Source of the DNA: Eutypella sp. D-1
Lineage: Eukaryota; Ascomycota; Sordariomycetes; Xylariales; Diatrypaceae
Length of the DNA stretch: 64,000 bases
Assembly: GCA_023313575.1 (NCBI GenBank)
Contig: JAJTTP010000019.1
Location: 248,001-312,000 of the forward strand
Direction of reading: 5' to 3'
The notes under the pieces were generated by a model. It worked only from the letters and a program-made list of their open reading frames with translations. It made no database searches and was not told the origin of the DNA. Each line of letters opens with the position of its first letter. Positions within the stretch are counted from its first letter, which is position 1. Below are positions 35,644 to 45,081 of the stretch, one piece after another. Position numbers and translations under genes: made by a program.

Positions 35644-35840
35644 TAATATTAATAAGTACGTATGTAAAGGAAAAAAATAATAATATAAAAAGTAATAAAA
35701 CTGGTATTATATTTTGGTTTAAAGTTTATTATTTATTTATAAAAGATATAAATAAAATTTATATCTTTTATATAAACGGGAGATAAGTACATAGGTACTT
35801 TTTACTAGTATATGGGTCTATACCAGTAACCATTAATAAC
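35644..35840. repeat. terminal direct repeat (LTR-like), right copy
   Basis: Partner of 24131-24327, same length and orientation; the differences are almost all transitions. Its last third is nearly unmutated (TACATAGGTACTTTTTACTA). Confidence 0.85.
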
Positions 35841-36185
35841 CTATTCGAAGCGTTGCTTACTAAGGAGTTGATCCTTCTCGGGGATCCAGATGTAGAGGAT
35901 GCGGTCTACGATTTCAGTTCAATTGAGATTGTGGGCTTGCTCTTGTTAGCCATAGTGGCCATCATAATTCGGATCTACGACATCATATTCAGGTCCACCA
36001 TCGTCGTTTCCATGTTACTTGCGATCGTTCTGGGTCCGATATGTCTTCTGTCGGGGATTTTCTATATGTGCGCTGAGATTTCCGATTCCATCGACAATCT
36101 TATTGCGGAGGCTGACAATCGTGTCCAAACTCACTATGAGAGGCGTTGGGTCCAAGGTCGATTATTCATTCCGTCAGACCTGTGA
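35841..36185 (+). pseudogene. right segment of the interrupted multi-pass membrane protein
   Basis: An open frame without an initial ATG: it runs open from the terminal repeat, and the first internal Met is in the second helix. It encodes LFEALLTKELILLGDPDVED, then helices VGLLLLAIVAIIIRIYDIIF and VVSMLLAIVLGPICLLSGIF, and a polar tail ending LFIPSDL-stop. Phase at 35841 is the same as that of the left segment ending at 24130. Codon use and GC are normal, so the segment has not been mutated by RIP. No family recognised. If independent, it would need an upstream exon that the sequence does not show. Confidence 0.5.
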
Positions 36186-37703
36186 ATATCCACCTGATTC
36201 TATCGACTTCAATTCAGTCTAAGTAAGCGAGAAATTAGGGTATGTCGCAATTGTTCTATGTTTTTCACCTTTTCATAAAAAAGAATTCTATGTTTTAATA
36301 CCGAGTACATAATAAAAAGTGACATCGTTATCGTTGACTATATGCTTTAGTGGTGTACTCTCATCAGATTCAGAGGAGTATTATGACTAGGGAGTTTCAA
36401 TACGGCGCAAAGATTATGCTTGAAACTCGTTCACTCTGTGACCCATGATGCTCATTAGTCCTCTCACCTAATTGCCAACTTATATTCCGTTGTTCTTGTG
36501 CCTGATCTCGAGAAAGTATTCCATGCGTTATAGCTACCCACATTCTACTATCTCTTCCATGCAGTGAGCATTATACCCAGTATTGTTAGACATTAATTAA
36601 ACGGTGTTCTATGTTGATTATGAGTTTTAGACAGCAACCATCAACTGTTAGGGCCGACTGAGTCTCGTTTCCTATGTGCTCCTTGAACGACAACCTTGGT
36701 ACGACGATGTCAGTTCCAGGTAGATGACGTTTAGCATTTATACCTATTATTACCCTCCCACGTTGACTCTCTCTCATTAAAAAAGAATCACGTATTTTTC
36801 TGTTTAATATCCCAATACGTCACGTTGTAGATGTCTCGTCACCGGGGAGGAGTGGGGAATGGATAGAGTAGAACAAATGCAACATAAAGCAGAACAGGTA
36901 CGGAATCGACGTAGGACATGTTCGACGCGAGACTGCATACTCTTTAGACTACGGCCGTCGCCTATGTGCAAGATCTGCGAACATGTCACAGAGTCTCGCC
37001 AGTTTCCCACCCTTTCCAGCTAACTCCAATCATGCAGTGCTCCGCTGGTCTACGGGACCGTAGCTACTACCCCGTTAAACATATCTTTGACTCAATAGTA
37101 GTGAAAGCACCCTACTGACTATTCGGGGGAGGGCATTGAAACCGTACGTTCAACAGGTATCTATGGTTGACCATCTCGGCCGGAAACCTGCGGCTAAATG
37201 CACGATCAGATTATGTCGTGTTAGACAGCTTCTGAATTGTCGAACAATGTCTTCAGTGTACATCCGCTTGAAGCCAGCCTACTACCCTCCCATGTTTAAA
37301 TTTTCAGCTTCTGAGTACTCTAGATCTACATTACTAGGGTTTCTCGTTTCCAGATACCGCGTCTGTGCTACGGTCGTCCGAAAGAGAAATTGCCATCAGG
37401 AGTCGCGTACAGCGAGGGAACTGCTATCTCGGTCGTTTGGTGTCGACGGTCTCGGGTAGAATGCTAAATTATAAGATTATAAGTGTTCTCGCTCAAGTCA
37501 ACTTGAAATACCGACGTTACTACGATATAGTCGTGCTCTTCTATGTTTGATCTACCGTGTTTAAATCTAGGTCGAATTATACCATCATTTCTCGCCTCAA
37601 TTGCCGAGACTATATGTGCGGAGCCGAGTAACAATACGACGCTCATTACCATACGTGGCCTTTGAGCAGGTTTACCATTTCCACTTAGGTCGTTGACATC
37701 GAT
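36186..37703. other. intergenic region
   Basis: Right flank of the AT-rich block. Short open frames without domains. A minus-strand frame at 37464-37652 begins with a signal-peptide-like sequence (separate entry). Confidence 0.45.
37464..37652 (-). CDS. possible 62-residue secreted peptide
   Basis: From an internal Met at 37652 the frame reads MVMSVVLLLGSAHIVSA (a good signal peptide with an Ala-x-Ala-like site), then IEARNDGIIRPRFKHGR and an unremarkable tail to a stop at 37464. There are no cysteines. It could be chance, or the first exon of an unrecognised gene. Upstream in the same frame there is an earlier Met at 37787. Confidence 0.22.
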   Translation of the reverse strand: MVMSVVLLLGSAHIVSAIEARNDGIIRPRFKHGRSNIEEHDYIVVTSVFQVDLSENTYNLII

Positions 37704-39080
37704 ATGGGCAATACATCGAGCTCGCCGACCCCCACGGTTACCCAGGGGGCCAATACACTTACTTCTCCCACGGAAGTCACACGCCATAATTCACGGTCGA
37801 CAAGACACCTCACTACCTCGAGTGTAAGTTAAACTCGGTGTTAGCTTACCATTTCATCTCACACACTAATCGTTTCCATATCTCAGGGTTTGTATACTTC
37901 CATCGTCCCGGTATATTCCACTAGTACTTGGGTCGAGGAATCATGTCGCTACGGGGTTGGTGACTTCACGAGTGAGACATGTCAAACGTCCACGAAGTCG
38001 ATCACTCTACTGCTCTCGTTCAGCACTACAGTGGTCCAGCCGACGGGCAGCGAGTCGTCCTCGGATGACTCCTCCACGATGTCTCCTCCTTGGTGGTGCC
38101 CCGACTACCCCGATTGTACTGATGTTCCCAGCGCCACGACAGTTTGGCCGCTCACCACCTCGACATCCACGTCGTCTTGGAAATGGCCGGCTTCATCCGG
38201 CTTCCCCTCATCCACGAGAAACGCCACTGGAATCATAACCGGCACCTCCACATTGCCTACTGAATCGTGCACGGAATTAGGGTGTGTCGCCTCATCCGTG
38301 GAACCCACTTCGATCTCCACCACCAACAGCACTCGCCCAACCTGGACGAGGTCGACTAGGACTCTTCGGCATAGCTATACGAACGAGATTTCTGACATTC
38401 TCCCGACAACAACCTCTCGGAGTGACCAAAGCTGGAGCCGTAGTGGTAGTACTGAAACTAGTAGTACTTCGATAGGCGTCACAACAACGGACGTGGATCC
38501 GTGGCCGACCACCCCGCCTTCTAGGAACACCAGCACCTCCTCTATTATACTGCCTTCCGCCACTGGTTCTGATGACTGCGACGGCATATTCCCATGGTGG
38601 TGGTGCAGCGTTACTTCGCGGTCGACAAGCACAGGTTCCGACCCTACTTTCATTACTTTAGATTCTACTACATCTTCGATCTCCTTCTCAACCCCACCTT
38701 TGTTGCTCTCGCCCTCCACCTACACATCCACCCACACCTATACGTCCTCATGCAACATGTGGGATCTAGACTGTGTCAGAAGCGAGTCGCCCCCTTTCGC
38801 TACTGAGGTGCCGACGGCCACCTGGTCATCCTGCGATGAGCTCCCCACTGCAACCGATACAACCAAGCTCTCGAGCATTGGTACCAACACCACCACCAGC
38901 ACGTTGCTTACCTATACTCAAACACGAACGCGGTCCACCTGGTTCATGTTCACTAGTACCTTCTCAACCATCACCATCGGCTCGTCTCCCATCTCCACAT
39001 CGGAACCGTTGGTCACTACCATGGCTACGGGATTTACATCACATTCTGGTGATGGAAGCGATGAGGCACCTTCTTCTTAA
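37704..39080 (+). CDS. Ser/Thr-rich protein with repeated short Cys-Trp motifs, unknown
   Basis: Exons 37704-37823 and 37887-39080 (63-nt intron, GTAAGT donor, CACTAAT branch site) give 437 residues. The start ATG at 37704 opens a Thr/Ser/Pro-rich exon (MGNTSSSPTPTVTQG) in the same style as exon 2, supporting the join; exon 2 alone has no ATG at its beginning. About half of all residues are Ser or Thr, as in O-mannosylated cell-wall or secreted fungal proteins. Short cysteine pairs recur in the linker: WWCPDYPDC, CTELGC, CDGIFPWWWC and CNMWDLDC. There is no signal peptide, hydrophobic helix or GPI signal, so an upstream exon may be missing. Function unknown. Confidence 0.6.
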
Positions 39081-39720
39081 AAGTTGGTGCCTATAATTCT
39101 ATCCTAACGACTACGTTGTTCGCATATGCTGAGAGGCGTTGCGAGTGGGAAGGTGTGGGGTTAGATGGACATAGGCAATATTAGGGGTGTATTAGTGTGG
39201 TGAAGGAACTTGTCTTGTGTTCATCAAGGAGGGGTATAGTAAGGCAATCATAGGACTAGAAGTCTATTATTTCCCCGCCAGGCTCGCGTGCTCCTAGGTA
39301 CTCATATGCCAACTATCTTTACTACTTATCTTGTTAAATGGACGCCGTGTCCATGTGATTCATTGTGAATTGAATGGAAGATAGCGTGCCCTAAGAGAGT
39401 AAACTCCTAAGAGGGCATGACCATCACATGACCAAGTAGCTATGTTCACGGTGTATTAAGCTCAATTCGCTTTAATTACCTCACCCAAGGCGAACGCCTA
39501 GAAAACCGCTGTGATATGATTATCTTACGTTAATAGGTATCTATGTAGAGTATAATCGCAAGCTCTCGTCATGACCAATGCCTTGATGCATGATGGGTAA
39601 CGAAACCAACCGCTGAAATGTCCTAGTGTATGCGCCGCAAGATATCTTTAATCATGCAGTGCCTTGCATTCTCTACGCCATCGTGATCCCGAGCCCCCTT
39701 AGTGGGACTCGGACGTCTCA
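39081..39720. other. intergenic spacer (convergent 3' ends)
   Basis: Between the Ser/Thr-rich gene and the LaeA-like gene. Nothing recognised. Confidence 0.5.
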
Positions 39721-41478
39721 CTAACTCGCCTGTCCCGGTTTACGCGCAACAATTATCCTCTTTGGCACATAGGCGTGTATTGCCCTACTGCGCATCTCTT
39801 TCCGGAAATGCACGAGAAGCATATACATATCGTCCTTGGGCCACCTCATTACTGTGTTCCATACGAAGGTGACATAACCTAGGGCGGTTAGTACTCGGTC
39901 AGCAACGCTTGGCCCGAACATGCAGGCGTCATGTCCTGGCTTCGTGAGGAACTTGTGCGGTATTTACCTTCTAAATCCTGCTCGAGGGCCAGTTGGGAGT
40001 ACTGCCCTATCTCTTGTAACTTCGGGTCCTGGGCCCAACCTCCTATGGGGGCCTGCCGCATTACTCGTTAATACATAATACATATCGAAGAACCAAAAGT
40101 ACATAATGGAAATGCCATACCTTCTGATTCGTAATCTGTATGTCAACGAACCCAGCCTGCTCTATTGCTTTCCTCTGCAAATCGTCACTAATGACCATGA
40201 AAGGTCTGCCAAGTTTCTCGCCACTCTCGGCGAACAATCTGGTCCAGGCTGCCATGGCAGAATCGGGCCTAACGGTACCGTCATCGCTTAAAAAGTTCGG
40301 CTCGGCTTCGTGGCTCTCGACGTAGCCTCCGGGCTTCAGGGCGGCGTAGACCTGCCGGAATAGCCGGGGCCAATCCTGGATGGAGCCCAACATATACCGC
40401 ACGTGGATGTAGTCGAACGAGCCCGGCGCGAAGGTCCAGTCCTGCTCCACATCGTCGATCTCGAACGTCAGGTTCGGCGGGCACCATTGCGGCTGGATCG
40501 GCGAGATATCCGTACCTATTACCGCGGTGTCTGGGTGGGCATCTGCGAAGTCACTATATAGGCCCGTGAGCATTCCGTTCGCGCATGTATATAACGATAG
40601 CTCGGCTTACATGGCCCACAATCCTGCATATGGATGGTTAGTCACACCAGGAGACGTTAGCATCAGGCGCGTTCGGGAGCTTACCTGTGCCGGTTCCCAC
40701 ATCGAGAATTCTCTTCGGGTCTATGTCAGCCTGGCAATCTACGATAGACCCGCAGAAATAGTCTATACTTACCTCAACGTCATCTTTTATCGGAGCGAGG
40801 TGTAGCCTCCCGCCAATACTAAGTGTTAAAAAGTGATGGCTTGTGATTGAGTCAACAACTATGTCCTTCGATGGTCGATATTGGTACCGGGCTCACTTGA
40901 TATCCATTGCCTCCATATGCTGATCATCGTTAGGGCCCCAATATTGGGTGGCATGTCTTGCACTATGGTAGGTCCGACCATGGAGTTGACGATACTCTAA
41001 AATACTAGCTGACAGTGAGGCCGTAGAGCTCACGCTGGTGGCCTGTATCAGTATAATGATGAAGAATAGGTAGATGAAATAGAGCGATGCATATGTGTGT
41101 TCAAGAGTACGAAGGGGTATATGCTACGGCGTCGCAACGAGGGATGAGAGTCACATACTTATCGTCACCGATCGCTGAGTCTGTTTCATCAGACTCATCG
41201 TCATCGTGCTACAATCTACATTAGTAGGTTCCTACTCAATTTGCGCTGCGTGTATATGTACGCAAGACATGGCAATGTGTAACGGCACTGATGCATGCAA
41301 GCAAGCCAGAAAGGGGGCTAAAAACAGCCTCCAAGCATGTGGCTTTACTTACCTCGTAAGCCGCCGGCGCAATAACGGGAACCGCCGCGCTAATCGGTGA
41401 GCTGACAGGCCCAGCTGATGTTTCTTGGGCCGGACAGGGCTCGCCCTCCGGATTGTTTTCCGTAGGTTGTTCAGTCAT
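39721..41478 (-). CDS. LaeA-like SAM-dependent methyltransferase, nine exons
   Basis: Class I methyltransferase of the fungal LaeA-like group (regulators or enzymes tied to secondary metabolism). Exons, minus strand: 41478-41353, 41208-41159, 41034-40897, 40839-40773, 40730-40685, 40623-40611, 40553-40121, 40052-39968, 39935-39721; all phases agree, 390 residues. Family marks in order: acidic [49 protein letters not shown] motif [11 protein letters not shown] (about 134-143), [72 protein letters not shown]. Exon six is only 13 nt but supplies the conserved Leu-Trp-Ala. No secondary-metabolite cluster lies beside it. Start: first ATG of the acidic, Pro-rich exon 1. Confidence 0.9.
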
Positions 41479-44400
41479 ATTTCGGTCCGGACTAGGAGGT
41501 ACCCCGTAGTATAATTATTGGGGGCGGCGATAGGTTTAGCGATAAGCCGAGCCGATATATTGGCGGAGGAGAGGTATGGCAATCGAATGTAACTGCATGT
41601 ACGCCGGGACAGAGCGTAGAACATGCTGACAGAACGAATTGGAACCGGCGAGGGTCACCCTATGTAGCGAACCCCAGGTAGCTGGCCAGGGATTAATCAC
41701 AGAGACCTCTAGGGTTGGGGCCAAGGTGGATAATGATTTTATGCCAGGCGTGGCTCCAGGTTCAAGAACAAGTCTTGATTCCAGACCCTGTCCGAAGCTA
41801 CGATGAAATGCGCGCCACCGCCCCGCCTTATCGCCCCTAAATCGAGGTCAGCCAACATGCTCCCTACCAGGTAATTTACGATTACGCTTCACTTCACAGC
41901 TACTATTCTAGAGTACGCAAAAGACCTGAGCCGTAAATAATAGATAGTTATCCCCCCAGAGAGCATCAAGTCAGCTGGTCGTCTTGCTGTAGCTGCGTGG
42001 CAATGTGACCCGTAAACTCAATGCTGGCGAAGCCAAGCAAGAAAAGCCAGCGCGATTTGCCGATGGAGTTTCTGATGAATCTAGTTGGAGACCCCACCCA
42101 CTGGAGACGATCTACATCACACTAAAATAGTTATATGATAGACGTTATGGGGCCGACGTTAAGATAAATTTACATATTTTGGCACTATGTCACTTTAATC
42201 GGAGACCAGACCACCTGCGGCACGTACCGGCGTACCCAGACTTCTATAATCACACCCGTATGATATGTCCAATACGCGTTACGTCGCATTCCGTCTTCCT
42301 ATCTAACCACAATGGAATACGGATGGCAATGTATGTAGCGGCGTTAGGCCGTAAAAGAGAGGCGATTGGCGCCTCAATTCCATCCCTTCGAGACGACCGG
42401 ACCTGGGCTACGGGTTATAAAAAAAATTGCAGCGGCCGGCCTCCGGGCTTGGCTTTCATTCGGAATCGGGAATAGTAGGTCCCGGCAACGTGCATAGATA
42501 TTAATGTCTATATATCGGGAGGTGCACAAGGCACCCCGAGCTGGCAGAACCGGATGCTCCCGGCCCTGACCCGTGCCAAACCCAGTTTTAGTAAAACGAA
42601 TATAATTATGACCTTGCCGTGACTTGTAGCGTTACGCCCCTACTCTAAGTTGCGACGAAGATGATAGTTATATTTTCATCATTTTTCTTTCGAAACTACG
42701 CCTGATATTCATTGACCTACTCTCCTGCCTTGGACAAAACACAGCTACCACGAAGACATCAAGAATACGACTACAAAGACAGAGGCAAAATGTGACAACA
42801 TGGCTATCAGAACCAGAGCCTAAGCCGCTCAGGATGATAATTAACTCTTTTATGCCTTCTTCAGCAAGTGAGATTTGCAATGGAGAGAATAGTTATCGAT
42901 TTGGACACAGTACTGAAGTTTCAAGGAAGCATACTCTTCGTGTCTTAATTTTCAAATTTCATCTGCATTCATCAAACCTTTAGATACTAACTTAGAAAAT
43001 CGGCAGGCAAAGATACTATACCTAATAGTGCATTGCAATTTGACCTCAATGGCCTAGCCGAGTCATTGAATTATCGAAATAGAAGTTTTTGCTGTAATTC
43101 TGCATATTATGTTTAGATGTGATGGGTAGGCTTTTACGTTAATAGCAGAAATAGAGGCCTGTAATTACCACAGACATATTCCTCTTTCAATACATCACCG
43201 ATGACTGATGTTGCGATACTCAACGAAAATATGACGGGTATTACCTTTTAGAGCCAACTTATTGATATATCTTTATGTCTGATTCATCAAGAGAATATGC
43301 AGACGGAAAACCTGGTACTTGGTATGATAATTAGGGTGGAATAGGGGTAGGAGAGAGCAATTAGACTATTCTCTGTAGCCTTCCTCTCTAGGTCCATGAC
43401 TCAATTATTATGATCAAGATCGATTTCCAGTCCAGACACATCAGCTAACCCAAGTCGTAATTGTTTGATCTGTAGCATGAGCCTCGGTTGTGACACATTG
43501 CCGACATAGGTTTGTCGTCGCCTAATGATCGCTGGTCTGGCCCTATCGGATATTTGTTATATGAGTCAATAGGACATCGATCGAAGCGTAATTATTCAAA
43601 GGTCATTTTCATTGAACAACCAGTGTAGCATGTAGGGAGACGTTGTCTACACGTCCTATTGCATATTGGCCATCGATAGCTAGCTAGACATTGATACGCA
43701 TAGGAGGTGCCAAATATCAGTGGCAATTCTTCCGTTTCATAGTGACGAAGTCTTTAGAACTGTAGTCATGATTGGCTTGCTCTATCCCAACGATGTCGCC
43801 ACTTCCCACATGTGGTCTTTCGTCATTTGTTTCCGGCCTAGTGTGGCTGCATCGGCCTCTCAACACGATTAAGATTGACTTGTCGTGGAACGATTTGTCA
43901 ATTTAGTTAGGAACCCAGCTGTGTGACCTTACAAGCCGGGTGTTCTGACTTGGCAAGCAGCCTGAATAGGGCTGGGTACCGAGTGCATCTCTTGAAATGC
44001 TGAAAAGTTTTTCCTCGGATGACTACAAGTAGACAGGTCATGCGAAACCCTGAAAGCCTTATGCTTTTTTCATTCCTCACATGCGAATTTCTGAATGGGC
44101 AATGGCCGCAACAGGCCGCCAGCAATGCATGTTGTTCCTGGCCCTTGCAAGCCTAGAGTTAGGTGCTAGATGCTGTACCATGAAGAGGACCCACTTGAAC
44201 CTGTCCGCCTATGTAAGATCCGCCACGTGTAATTGTGCCAGTTCATTATGCAGCTGTGTAGGTGGGTGGGTAAAGAAGATATTTCTGCCAGAATCTCTGA
44301 CTATGTCGTCATCTTTTTGTAAGAGAGAGAACGGCGTAAAGTTATACGTGAATTTCAATTGTTCAGGGACTGAACTAGGCATCGTCCTGATAATATAGCC

Positions 44401-45081
44401 TTTTGGCTCCAGACTAGGTCATGTACTCCGTATGAACATGTGAAACGTACAGAAGTGTAAATATGCTGAAATATCTATTGAGGGTATTAGACCTTTTTGA
44501 GGCACTGGCAAGCCTTAGGCTAAAGGCGGTGAGAATCTTTCTAGCAAGTCTGGCGGTTAGTGGTGGATACAATGTGGATTCAAAGCGGAGACTCAGGGGT
44601 TCCAGAAGGCCACAAAAGGCCACATGAAGTTGGGCATTGACGGGTTGGCGGACTTACCGCCCACTGTTTTTATCTCGCTTGTTATATAGCAAAGACTCGA
44701 TAGCGATCTGAGAGCTCCTTGAACTCCCCAGACTCCCACCTTTCATCTCATGTTGCCTTTTCTAGTTGTGTTTCACTTTCTTGTTGTCCACACTGAATAT
44801 CGATGAATACGCATTCTCGATTTCTATGTTTATGTATTCATAGGTGGGTTACATTTAATCCCTGCACATTGACACTCCCAGTCTCACAGACTAAAATATC
44901 GATTGGTTCCCCTTGCTCCCGAGGCCCCTTCAGACACTAATCCACAATAGGCAATGAGTAAACAGAGTGATTAGACGCCTATCACCATATTACCCAGGAC
45001 ACCCTAGATTTGTTTACTTTAATTTAATCACGGACCACCGAGGCCCTGTTCCCCTTGTGAAGGAACAGACCCCGCGCCCAC
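41479..45081. other. 3.6-kb gene-free region
   Basis: Largest non-AT-block spacer in the window. Only short open frames without domains, codon bias or splice partners. No clear repeats. It holds the LaeA-like promoter at the left end and the promoter of the coiled-coil gene at the right. Confidence 0.5.

Larger units (their letters stand above)
24131..35840. mobile_element. 11.7-kb RIP-degraded nest of LTR retroelements
   Basis: Base composition drops abruptly to extreme AT at about 24.15 kb and recovers at about 35.65 kb. No long open frame survives. Remaining C and G are largely in CG dinucleotides, while CA/TG are depleted and TA is abundant: the expected trace of repeat-induced point mutation. 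Within it are inverted Ty3/gypsy pol remains, several LTRs and two solo LTRs (separate entries). The ends are 197-bp direct repeats. In the three unassigned stretches 24328-25379, 32065-34044 and 34396-35643 I could not identify a coding family; one may contain gag-like or other retroelement sequence. Confidence 0.9.

Noticed and set aside
24131..35840. Centromere, rDNA spacer or mitochondrial DNA insert as explanation for the AT block
   Set aside because: Retroelement motifs, LTR boundaries and the transition-only pattern explain it; no mitochondrial genes or rRNA seen.
39000..45000. Secondary-metabolite gene cluster around the LaeA-like gene
   Set aside because: No synthase, P450, oxidoreductase or transporter genes are nearby.
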